A DNA stretch of 5,475 bases from an uncultured cyanobacterium (GTDB lineage Bacteria; Cyanobacteriota; Vampirovibrionia; Gastranaerophilales; Gastranaerophilaceae): assembly GCA_945836835.1 (NCBI GenBank), contig CAMAML010000103.1, positions 1-5,475 of the forward strand, given 5' to 3'. This document shows positions 1 to 5,475 of the stretch, one piece after another; position 1 is the first letter of the stretch; each line of letters starts with the position of its first letter. The notes beneath the pieces were generated by a model that ran no database searches, had not been told where the DNA came from, and saw only the letters and a program-made list of their open reading frames with translations. A program made the translations under genes and the position numbers.

Positions 1-39
1 TATATTAGCGGCGACCATTCAAATAAACACGCGATATAG
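1..39 (+). CDS. C-terminal end of an upstream gene (partial)
   Basis: Frame 1 from the window edge is open for 12 codons, reads YISGDHSNKHAI, and ends at a TAG at 37-39. The stop lies 3 nt before the stem of a strong intrinsic terminator that faces the same way, which is where a gene end is expected. Frame 3 stops immediately. Frame 2 stays open through the hairpin, which makes it less likely to be coding. The fragment is too short to identify a product. The gene would be convergent with the prepilin peptidase gene. Confidence 0.45.
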   Translation, partial: YISGDHSNKHAI

Positions 40-42
40 AAG

Positions 43-71
43 AGGAGGTTCAACCGTGAACCTCCTTTTTT
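43..71 (+). terminator. Rho-independent terminator
   Basis: A perfect 10-bp stem pairs AGGAGGTTCA (43-52) with TGAACCTCCT (57-66) around a 4-nt ACCG loop. A run of six T follows on the plus strand (66-71). It should end the transcript of the gene that stops near position 39. Read on the minus strand, the same hairpin is followed only by a mixed CTTCTATA stretch. It could weakly stop the prepilin peptidase transcript arriving from the other side, but it is best assigned to the plus strand. Confidence 0.85.
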
Positions 72-80
72 ACAACTTAA

Positions 81-1097
81 TCACTTAGTCACTATAAAAA
101 ACAACATAACCAGTCCCGCAAGTGCAAGTGCAGGTCCAAACGGCAGGTAGGTGAAATTATCCCTGTCTTTCAGGCCCCTTATTAAATTTACGCACGCAAG
201 GATACCAAGTCCCGCAAGTATTATCATCGCAAGATACAAAACCCAAGTGTTATTAAACAAGTCCGTTTGTTTATCGAGAATAAAATATACGATTACGTAA
301 GCGAAAAATCCCAACAACGAGGCAAAAGTTCCTTTTTTACCATTACAATACAGTTTTTTCAAAAACGGCGGCAGCAAAAGAACCAGTTGAATAAATGCAC
401 TCATCGCAATGATTACGAGGATGTTTTTCCAGCCGAATACCGCACCCAAGCCCGCCGCAATATAGCTGTCCCCTTCGCCGAAAGCTCTTTCCCCCGCCAA
501 CAAGTAGCCTGAGCGTGCAAGTAGTTCCATAACCGAAACTCCGACGATTATGCCTAAAATCGACATCGTTACCCAGTTGTTCAAAAGAATTTCTTTTGAA
601 AGCACCACTCCGCCGAGTGAGTTTACCTGTTGAAGAACGGATAGAGAGGTTGTGTAAATGGCGTAACCCAGCCCGACGCCGACTAAAAATAACGTATGCG
701 GGACAAAAACCACTTTTTCTTTTATGTCCGTAACCGACAAAACAACGAGCAGTGAAACTATCGCCCAAGCAAACAGGGTATCTATTTTAAGCCCGAAGGC
801 GAAAAATACCGCAACAAAAAGGCAACCCGTTACAAATTCCACGATTGGGTACTGGATACTTATTTTTTCGTGGCAAAATCCGCATTTCCCTCTCAAAAAG
901 ATATAAGAAAGTATGGGGATATTGTGCCACCATTTGAGTTTGTTGCCGCATTTTGGGCATTTTGACGGCGGAAGTACGATTGACTCTCCGCTGAACGCTC
1001 TTAAAATTACGACGTTTAAAAAACTTCCGATTATGCACCCGAGGGCAAATATGCAAAACAAAAATCCGTATGCAAATAAAATAACTTCTAATTCCAT
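81..1097 (-). CDS. pilD: Prepilin peptidase / N-methyltransferase (A24 family)
   Basis: This is an inner-membrane aspartic protease that cleaves the leader of type IV prepilins or type II secretion pseudopilins and N-methylates the new N-terminus. After the first membrane segment, a cytoplasmic domain carries the paired cysteines CPKC (C47, C50) and CGFC (C72, C75) of bifunctional enzymes. The family's catalytic aspartates are visible: D124 in VTDIKEKVV, and D210 in the GEGD motif (207-210). The C-terminal FGPALALAG (320-328) is also typical. At 338 aa it is longer than the usual 250-290 aa. The extra length lies between the two aspartates (about 145-180) and in an added hydrophobic region before FGP (about 256-307), giving roughly two more membrane segments than usual. 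The ATG is preceded by AGGA 6 nt upstream, inside the end of the sigma gene, so translation is probably coupled. It could serve pili, secretion or DNA uptake; no substrate gene is in view. Confidence 0.93.
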   Translation of the reverse strand: MELEVILFAYGFLFCIFALGCIIGSFLNVVILRAFSGESIVLPPSKCPKCGNKLKWWHNIPILSYIFLRGKCGFCHEKISIQYPIVEFVTGCLFVAVFFAFGLKIDTLFAWAIVSLLVVLSVTDIKEKVVFVPHTLFLVGVGLGYAIYTTSLSVLQQVNSLGGVVLSKEILLNNWVTMSILGIIVGVSVMELLARSGYLLAGERAFGEGDSYIAAGLGAVFGWKNILVIIAMSAFIQLVLLLPPFLKKLYCNGKKGTFASLLGFFAYVIVYFILDKQTDLFNNTWVLYLAMIILAGLGILACVNLIRGLKDRDNFTYLPFGPALALAGLVMLFFIVTK

Positions 1098-1099
1098 AA

Positions 1100-1879
1100 T
1101 TAATCCTGTATTTTACCGATAAGTTCGTACATTTTATGCAGGGCTTTTTTTATTCGTCTTGAAACCTGCATTTGAGAAATCCCGAGTTTTTCGGAAATCT
1201 CTCTTTGGTTAAGCTCGTCAAAGAAGTTCATCTTCAAAATTTCTTTCAAATCTTCGGGCAATTTTTCGATTGCACTCCGTATCATAACCTTGTTCTCGGA
1301 GGAGTCAAAGTCTTGATGAGACTTGCTTGACGGGATTTTATCCAACAGAGAAACATCGTCGGGATCCGAGGAAAAATTTTGATCCAAAGACAACAACGAC
1401 TTGTACTGTTCGATTTTCACAATCTCTTGAATTTTCTTTGTGGAAATTCCCAAAAATTCCGCAATCTGTTCAGTCGTAGGCTCGGGGTTGCCGTCCTCGA
1501 TGATTTCTTTTCTTGCGGAATAAACCTTGAACAACAGCTCCTGCATTTTTCTCGGGGTTTTGATTAAATCTGCTTTATCCCTGATATAATGGCGAATTTC
1601 ACCTTTTATGTAGTAAGTTGCGTATGTGGAGAACTTTGTATTTCGTTGAGCCTCAAACGCCTCGACGGCTTTGATAAGCCCTACGGCACCCACCTGAACC
1701 AAGTCTTCATACTGCGGGGACGCAGACAGTGAAATGGACATCGCAATCCTTTTAACCAAACCCATGCCCGCCTCAACGGTTTTGATGTGATAAACCCGCT
1801 TCTTTTTTTCGTCGGTGCAGGATTTATACAACAAAATCAGTTTATTCAGTTTTTCGTTACTCTCTTTCAGTATTGCCAA
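1100..1879 (-). CDS. Alternative sigma-70 factor, SigB/SigF/FliA-type (group 3)
   Basis: This 259-aa protein is an RNA polymerase specificity subunit with regions 2, 3 and 4 and no region 1.1. Region 2 is clear: EDLVQVGAVGLIKAVEAF (58-75) binds core polymerase, and KFSTYATYYIKGEIRHYIRD (82-101) covers -10 recognition and melting. Region 3 spans about 105-165. Region 4 includes LPEDLKEIL (207-215) and a helix-turn-helix, LNQREISEKLGISQMQVSRR (223-242), whose SQMQVSR sequence is characteristic of SigB/SigF-like factors. The start is a TTG at 1877-1879. GGGAG (1886-1890) sits 6 nt upstream, an in-frame TAA at 1895-1897 rules out a longer protein, and the next ATG is at residue 39. The gene leads an operon with the prepilin peptidase gene, 2 nt downstream. 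No anti-sigma or anti-anti-sigma gene is adjacent. The exact subgroup (SigB, SigF or FliA) cannot be fixed by eye. Confidence 0.92.
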   Translation of the reverse strand: MAILKESNEKLNKLILLYKSCTDEKKKRVYHIKTVEAGMGLVKRIAMSISLSASPQYEDLVQVGAVGLIKAVEAFEAQRNTKFSTYATYYIKGEIRHYIRDKADLIKTPRKMQELLFKVYSARKEIIEDGNPEPTTEQIAEFLGISTKKIQEIVKIEQYKSLLSLDQNFSSDPDDVSLLDKIPSSKSHQDFDSSENKVMIRSAIEKLPEDLKEILKMNFFDELNQREISEKLGISQMQVSRRIKKALHKMYELIGKIQD

Positions 1880-1885
1880 AGTTAT

Positions 1886-1890
1886 CTCCC
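1886..1890 (-). promoter_or_regulatory. Ribosome binding site for the TTG-started sigma gene
   Basis: On the minus strand GGGAG lies 6 nt before the TTG codon. It supports this unusual start, because there is no ATG or GTG between the upstream in-frame stop (1895-1897) and the TTG. Confidence 0.7.
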
Positions 1891-1900
1891 GTCCTTATAC

Positions 1901-1929
1901 AGTATACCATACAAACCGTTTTATGCAAA
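1901..1929 (-). promoter_or_regulatory. Putative promoter of the sigma factor-pilD operon
   Basis: On the minus strand there is an extended -10, TGGTATACT (1909-1901; hexamer TATACT, 5 of 6 to TATAAT). A 17-nt spacer separates it from TTTGCA (1929-1924), which matches 4 of 6 bases of the -35 consensus. Transcription would start near 1894, leaving a leader of about 15 nt that just includes the GGGAG ribosome binding site. This looks like a housekeeping sigma-70 promoter. A small inverted repeat, TATAC-A-GTATA (1896-1906), overlaps the -10. Predicted from sequence only. Confidence 0.5.
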
Positions 1930-1931
1930 AC

Positions 1932-1947
1932 ATTAAATTAATTTAAT
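1932..1947. repeat. Perfect 16-bp AT palindrome between divergent promoters
   Basis: ATTAAATTAATTTAAT is an exact inverted repeat with no spacer. It starts 2 nt beyond the -35 of the leftward promoter and ends just upstream of the poor -35 region of the rightward promoter. It could be a dimeric regulator site or a shared AT-rich UP element for RNA polymerase alpha subunits. In such AT-rich DNA it may also be chance. Confidence 0.4.
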
Positions 1948-1972
1948 ATATTAAGAAATTCCGACAGGTTTG

Positions 1973-1981
1973 TGGTATTAT
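1973..1981 (+). promoter_or_regulatory. Putative extended -10 promoter of gatC
   Basis: TGGTATTAT is a TGn extended -10 whose hexamer TATTAT matches 5 of 6 bases of consensus. The -35 is poor: TTAAGA at 1951-1956 has a 19-nt spacer, and AAGAAA at 1953-1958 has 17. A weak -35 is tolerated with an extended -10. Transcription would start near 1988, giving a leader of about 29 nt before the ATG at 2017. This also argues against translation starting upstream at the GTG of 1972. Confidence 0.5.
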
Positions 1982-2016
1982 CAAGAATAAGGATTAGACA
2001 AAATGGAGAGAAACAA

Positions 2017-2298
2017 ATGATTACCGTTAAAGATGTTGAACACGTTGCAAAACTCGCAAGATTAGAGTTGACGGAAGACGAAAAAGAACTTTACACAAAA
2101 CAGCTCGGCGATGTTTTGAAATACGTTGACCAAATGAACGAAATCGACACCTCAAACGTTAAACCGATGACGCAAGTTATCGATTTTGTTAACGTCATGA
2201 GAGAAGACAAGGTCGAATACGAGCACACAAAAGAAGAGTTAATGGCGAACGCACCCGACGAAGAAAACGGGTTTTTCAAGGTACCGAAAATCAACTAG
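2017..2298 (+). CDS. gatC: Aspartyl/glutamyl-tRNA(Asn/Gln) amidotransferase subunit C
   Basis: GatC is the small clamp subunit of GatCAB, which converts Glu-tRNA(Gln) to Gln-tRNA(Gln), and Asp-tRNA(Asn) to Asn-tRNA(Asn) where needed, using glutamine and ATP. The 93-aa product has the whole family pattern: the N-terminal helix HVAKLARLELTEDE (9-22), the central PMTQV (50-54) and MRED (61-64), and the C-terminal ANAPDEENGFFKVPKI (77-92). Length matches the family (about 95 aa). The ATG at 2017 was chosen because GGAG (2005-2008) precedes it by 8 nt and the protein then begins exactly where GatC proteins begin. The frame extends back to a GTG at 1972, but that codon overlaps the predicted -10. 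No gatA or gatB is nearby; such scattering is known, for example in cyanobacteria. Presence of gatC implies that the host lacks at least one of GlnRS or AsnRS. Confidence 0.95.
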   Translation: MITVKDVEHVAKLARLELTEDEKELYTKQLGDVLKYVDQMNEIDTSNVKPMTQVIDFVNVMREDKVEYEHTKEELMANAPDEENGFFKVPKIN

Positions 2299-2398
2299 GG
2301 GAAATTTTTGTAGCGATAATAAAATGTTGTCGGGGTTGCGGCGCAATTTCGGCGACGGGATTTGTATTTTATAAAAAAGAGATATGCGGGGTTAATTT
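2299..2398 (+). other. gatC-pyrG intergenic leader
   Basis: This 100-nt gap has a GC-rich centre (2329-2359) between AT-rich flanks. Only weak pairing is visible: TTGC (2336-2339) with GCAA (2343-2346), inside GTCG (2329-2332) with CGAC (2353-2356). No T-run follows, so there is no obvious terminator. GATAAT (2315-2320) and TATAAA (2370-2375) resemble -10 boxes but lack a convincing -35. GGGG (2388-2391) is the likely, unremarkable ribosome binding site, 7 nt before the pyrG ATG. pyrG may be read through from the gatC promoter or have its own weak promoter. Confidence 0.35.
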
Positions 2399-4021
2399 AT
2401 GACAAAATATATTTTTATTACGGGCGGTGTTGTCAGCTCTTTGGGGAAAGGCATTATTGCGGCGTCATTAGGACGGCTGTTGCGAGCAAGAGGGTTTTCG
2501 GTTATAAACCAAAAATTTGACCCTTACATAAATGTTGACCCCGGGACGATGAGTCCTTTTCAGCACGGCGAAGTTTTTGTAACCGACGACGGAGCGGAAA
2601 CCGACCTTGATTTGGGGCATTACGAAAGATTTACGGACACGAATTTGGGCAAATACAACAACGTAACCTCGGGGAGCGTCTATCGGCACGTAATCGAAAA
2701 AGAGCGCCGCGGGGACTATCTTGGCGGAACGGTTCAGGTTATCCCGCATATTACAAACGAGATTAAGTCGAGAATTTTGGGGGCGACAAAACAGTTTAAG
2801 CCCGACTTTCAGCTCATAGAAATCGGCGGGACTATCGGCGACATCGAGAGTTTACCGTTTATTGAAGCTATAAGACAGTTTAAAGTAGAGGCAGGGATAG
2901 GGAACGCCATTTCCGTTCACACGACCTTAATCCCTTATTTGCCGACTTCGGGCGAGTTAAAGACGAAACCTTCTCAACACAGTGTAAGCGTCTTGAGAAG
3001 TTACGGGATACAGCCCGAAATCCTTGTTTGCAGAACGTCCCGTGCAATTCCAAAGTCCGAGAGGGAAAAACTTGCTCTCTTCTGTTCGGTACCGAAAGAG
3101 GCGGTTTTGGAATGCCGTGATATGAAAAGTATCTATGAAGTCCCGCTTGCATTGGAAGAGCAGAACATGGCGGGCGTTGTCTTGAAAATGCTTATGGTCG
3201 AGGATAGAGTTCCCGATCTTGAGGGCTGGAAAAATCTTGTCGAAAAAATTAAGCACCCGAGCGGAACGTTGACCGTCGGGATTGCGGGCAAGTACACCAA
3301 ACTTTCGGACGCGTATATCTCTGTCGTTGAGGCACTCAAACACGCAGGCTGTAAAAATGATGTCAAAGTCGAAATCAAATGGATAAATTCGGAAGAATGC
3401 AACGATTACAAAAACTGTAGGGAACTTTTGAAAGATATTTCGGCAATCGTTGTCCCGGGCGGGTTCGGGGTTCGAGGAATTGAGGGTAAACTCAACGTTA
3501 TCAGATACGCTCGGGAAAACAACCTTCCGTTCTTGGGGCTTTGCCTTGGCATGCAGTGTGCCGTAATCGAATACGCAAGAAACGTCTTGGGGCTTAAAGG
3601 TGCAAACTCGACAGAATTTGACGAAAACGCAACCTATCCCGTTATCGACCTGATGCTTGAACAAAAGAACGTTCAAGGTTACGGCGGAACGATGAGGTTA
3701 GGGGCGTATGATTGCAGCCTGAAAGTCGGCTCAAGAGCTTACAAGGCGTACGGAACAGACTTAATCTCGGAACGCCACAGACATCGTTATGAGGTTAACA
3801 ACGAATTTATCGAGCGGTTGTTCGACGCAGGGCTTGTGTTCTCGGGAATGTCGCCTGACGGCATGCTCGCCGAAATCGTCGAAATCCCGAAACTCGACTG
3901 GTTCGTGGCGTCCCAGTTCCACCCCGAATTTAAATCACGCCCCGATAGACCTCATCCTTTGTTTGACGGGTTAATCGAGGCGGCGTGCAAGCAGGCGAAA
4001 AGTAAAGGGATTTTAAAATAG
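2399..4021 (+). CDS. pyrG: CTP synthase (glutamine-hydrolysing)
   Basis: A cytosolic enzyme that makes CTP from UTP, ATP and glutamine, the last step of de novo pyrimidine nucleotide synthesis. The product is 540 aa, within the usual 535-550. The N-terminal amidoligase domain (about 1-270) has the P-loop GGVVSSLGKG (9-18), KFDPYINVDPGTMSP (39-53), GAETDLDLGHYERF (65-78) with Mg-binding D71, the invariant RRGDYLGGTVQVIPHIT (103-119), and E141 in EIGGTIGDIESLPF. The C-terminal class I glutaminase domain (about 290-535) has the oxyanion loop PGGFG (353-357), nucleophile C382 in GLCLGMQ, and the H508/E510 pair in FHPEF. All key residues are intact. Typical control is by CTP feedback and GTP activation, as family knowledge. 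The start is fixed by the conserved N-terminus. It lies 100 nt after gatC and 11 nt before the transporter gene, so it is likely co-transcribed with the latter. Confidence 0.98.
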   Translation: MTKYIFITGGVVSSLGKGIIAASLGRLLRARGFSVINQKFDPYINVDPGTMSPFQHGEVFVTDDGAETDLDLGHYERFTDTNLGKYNNVTSGSVYRHVIEKERRGDYLGGTVQVIPHITNEIKSRILGATKQFKPDFQLIEIGGTIGDIESLPFIEAIRQFKVEAGIGNAISVHTTLIPYLPTSGELKTKPSQHSVSVLRSYGIQPEILVCRTSRAIPKSEREKLALFCSVPKEAVLECRDMKSIYEVPLALEEQNMAGVVLKMLMVEDRVPDLEGWKNLVEKIKHPSGTLTVGIAGKYTKLSDAYISVVEALKHAGCKNDVKVEIKWINSEECNDYKNCRELLKDISAIVVPGGFGVRGIEGKLNVIRYARENNLPFLGLCLGMQCAVIEYARNVLGLKGANSTEFDENATYPVIDLMLEQKNVQGYGGTMRLGAYDCSLKVGSRAYKAYGTDLISERHRHRYEVNNEFIERLFDAGLVFSGMSPDGMLAEIVEIPKLDWFVASQFHPEFKSRPDRPHPLFDGLIEAACKQAKSKGILK

Positions 4022-4024
4022 GAG
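4020..4024 (+). promoter_or_regulatory. Ribosome binding site of the MFS gene overlapping the pyrG stop
   Basis: AGGAG shares its first two bases with the pyrG TAG stop (4019-4021) and lies 8 nt before the transporter ATG (4033). The overlap points to a single message and possible translational coupling. Confidence 0.75.
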
Positions 4025-4032
4025 TTTTATAA

Positions 4033-5439
4033 ATGAGCGAAGAAAAACAGTTGAAAAAATTCACGACGGCACAATTTTTGAACTTTTGTTTAGGGTTTTT
4101 CGGGCTACAATTTGCGTGGCAAATGAGAATAATCCTCTCGGGACCCGTCACCGAAGGGCTTGGAGCCTCACCGTTTTTGTACGGATTAATCTGGCTTGCT
4201 GGACCGTTTACCGGCATGGTGGTTCAACCGCTCGTGGGTGCGATGAGCGACAAGACAAAATCTCCTTGGGGACGCAGACGCCCGTATCTCTTGGGCGGTG
4301 CCTTGATTGCCTCGATTGCCTTGTGGATTTTTCCAAATTCTTCGTCGGTCGCAACTTGGTTGCATAACCTTACAGGGCTTAACCTTCCGCCACTTACGGC
4401 GTTACTTATTGCGGCGATTATGATTTGGGTTATTGACGCTTGCATAAACATTGCCCAGGGTCCATATAGAGCCTTAATCCCCGACGTCGTGCCGACGGAA
4501 CAACATTCGCTTGCAAATTCTTATATAAGTTTATCTATCGGGTTAGGCTCGGTTATTGCGGCGGCGACGGCTCCGTTTTTAGCGTACGTGTTTAACTACA
4601 AAATGCCTATCCCCGCTCAGTTTGTCATGGCGGCTTTGGCATTTACGCTTGGCATGCTTTGGACTTGTTTAACCATAAAAGAAAAATCTACGGCAAAGTC
4701 TGATGTTGCCGAAAATGCGGAAGTTGAACAGGTCGAAGAAGTTCAAAACACATCGTTTTTGCAGGCTTTGAAAGATTTCTTCGCACTTTCGCCCGAAGTT
4801 TCAAAAATTTGTTGGATGCAATTCTTTACTTGGATCGGCACAATGTGCATGATGATTTTCTTTACGCAGTATTCTGTGCATACGATTTTCGGGGTTCCTG
4901 ATCTCACGGAGGTTTCGGCGGAAGTTGCCAAAAGTTTTGAGGCGACGACTTTGGACGGTACAAATTTTTCGTCGGTATGCTTTGCGATATTTAACCTCGT
5001 ATGTTTCCTTGTGGCAATCCCTATCGGGATTTTGGCGGCACGCTTCGGTAACAAGAAGGTTCATATCATCTCAATGCTTTCTATGGTGGTCGCATATTTA
5101 GGGATGGCGTTGAGCCACAATATGTACGTCGTTGCAGCGATGATGGGGCTTGCGGGTATCGGCTGGGCAAGCATTTGTGCCTTGCCGTTTGCTATGCTTT
5201 CGCAGTACATAAAACCGGGGACGGAAGGTTCCGTTATGGGGATTTTTAACATCTTTATCGCAGGTCCGCAGGTGTTTGTCTGCACGCTTGTCGCTTGGTT
5301 GATTTCAAAATGCTCGTTTATGCAGGACGGGCTGACAAACTACCACTGGGAATACACGTTCTATATCGGTGCATTAAGCCTCATTCTTGCCTCAATCGTT
5401 GCAAATAGAGTGAAGTCGGTGGACAGCGCCCACTCTTGA
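4033..5439 (+). CDS. MFS transporter, SLC45/SUT-like (probable sugar:H+ symporter)
   Basis: A 468-aa inner-membrane transporter of the major facilitator superfamily with about 12 membrane segments. Hallmarks of the SLC45 and plant sucrose transporter group are visible. GPFTGMVVQPLVGAMSDKTK then SPWGRRRPY (57-85) covers TM2 and the loop 2-3 signature. DACINIAQGPYRALIPD (135-151) in TM4 carries the acidic residue and the QGPxRAL motif of sucrose/H+ symporters. GIGWASICALPFAMLS (375-390) followed by GSVMGIFNIFIAGPQ (399-413) matches the TM10-11 pattern. An acidic cytoplasmic linker (about 216-240) joins the two six-helix halves, and a 30-residue outside loop (about 283-312) follows TM7. The likely substrate is a disaccharide or monosaccharide moved with protons; the specific sugar cannot be told, and no glycosidase gene is in view. 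It closely follows pyrG. The ATG is supported by AGGAG 8 nt upstream. Confidence 0.88.
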   Translation: MSEEKQLKKFTTAQFLNFCLGFFGLQFAWQMRIILSGPVTEGLGASPFLYGLIWLAGPFTGMVVQPLVGAMSDKTKSPWGRRRPYLLGGALIASIALWIFPNSSSVATWLHNLTGLNLPPLTALLIAAIMIWVIDACINIAQGPYRALIPDVVPTEQHSLANSYISLSIGLGSVIAAATAPFLAYVFNYKMPIPAQFVMAALAFTLGMLWTCLTIKEKSTAKSDVAENAEVEQVEEVQNTSFLQALKDFFALSPEVSKICWMQFFTWIGTMCMMIFFTQYSVHTIFGVPDLTEVSAEVAKSFEATTLDGTNFSSVCFAIFNLVCFLVAIPIGILAARFGNKKVHIISMLSMVVAYLGMALSHNMYVVAAMMGLAGIGWASICALPFAMLSQYIKPGTEGSVMGIFNIFIAGPQVFVCTLVAWLISKCSFMQDGLTNYHWEYTFYIGALSLILASIVANRVKSVDSAHS

Positions 5440-5448
5440 GTAGAGTAG

Positions 5449-5468
5449 GTCGGCTTTACCAAGCCGAC
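5449..5468. repeat. Short REP-like palindrome after the transporter gene
   Basis: GTCGGCTT (5449-5456) pairs perfectly with AAGCCGAC (5461-5468) around a 4-nt TACC loop, starting 9 nt after the stop codon. The flank seen before the window ends is ATTACTT, with no T-run, so it is not a clear intrinsic terminator. Size, base composition and position suit a dispersed extragenic palindrome that might also stabilise or end the message. One copy alone cannot prove this. Confidence 0.5.
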
Positions 5469-5475
5469 ATTACTT

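Noticed and set aside
343..768. A 141-codon minus-strand frame overlapping the prepilin peptidase gene
   Set aside because: It is on the same strand as pilD in another frame. The pilD frame holds the GxGD motif and membrane segments, while this one is arginine-rich and motif-free.
1972..2016. An upstream GTG start giving gatC 15 extra residues
   Set aside because: The extra residues are not part of GatC proteins, the GTG overlaps the predicted -10, and GGAG precedes the ATG at 2017.
2299..2398. A pyrG leader with CTP-sensitive reiterative transcription and attenuator, as in Bacillus subtilis
   Set aside because: No intrinsic terminator hairpin with a T-run exists in this gap, and no well-supported promoter sets the start needed for that mechanism.
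2957..3676. A 239-codon open frame on the minus strand inside pyrG
   Set aside because: It lies wholly opposite a conserved CTP synthase gene, has no family motif, and is explained by the codon bias of the plus strand.
4033..5439. A GPH-family (MelB-like) sodium:galactoside symporter as the transporter's identity
   Set aside because: The GRRRPY and QGPYRAL motifs fit SLC45/SUT better, although the two groups are related within the MFS and by-eye assignment is not final.
5420..5441. Small inverted repeats (GTGG/CCAC at 5419-5434 and ACTC-TT-GAGT at 5432-5441) around the end of the transporter gene
   Set aside because: The stems are only 4 bp and within or beside coding sequence, so they are likely chance.

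Overview
The window is an ordinary bacterial chromosomal segment of moderate to low GC, with short intergenic gaps. It holds five complete protein genes and probably the last codons of a sixth. No phage, transposon, CRISPR, rRNA or tRNA signature is visible. The host is uncertain. A SigB/SigF-type sigma factor, a bifunctional prepilin peptidase (so type IV pili or type II secretion), a gatC that stands apart from gatA and gatB, and an SLC45/SUT-like sugar transporter together fit a Gram-negative-type bacterium. The non-photosynthetic sister lineages of Cyanobacteria (Vampirovibrionia/Melainabacteria) are one candidate, but this is inference only.

Layout, left to right. Bases 1-39 look like the end of a plus-strand gene, followed at once by a strong intrinsic terminator (43-71). 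Two minus-strand genes then converge on it. The alternative sigma factor (1879-1100) is followed by the prepilin peptidase (1097-81); only 2 nt separate them, so they are almost certainly one operon. A 137-bp divergent intergenic region (1880-2016) carries a promoter-like sequence on each strand. Each has an extended -10 motif, and a perfect 16-bp AT palindrome lies between them. To the right, on the plus strand, are gatC (2017-2298), pyrG (2399-4021) and an MFS transporter (4033-5439). The transporter's ribosome binding site overlaps the pyrG stop codon. A short palindrome (5449-5468) follows the last gene at the window edge.

Functionally, the right-hand genes are housekeeping: the GatC subunit of the tRNA-dependent amidotransferase and CTP synthase, both glutamine-using amide-transfer systems, plus a probable sugar transporter. 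The left-hand operon couples a regulatory sigma factor to the enzyme that matures type IV pilins and pseudopilins. That suggests the sigma factor controls a pilus, secretion or competence programme. This linkage, the enlarged prepilin peptidase and the symmetric divergent promoter region are the points most worth a second look. I found no convincing previously undescribed system here.
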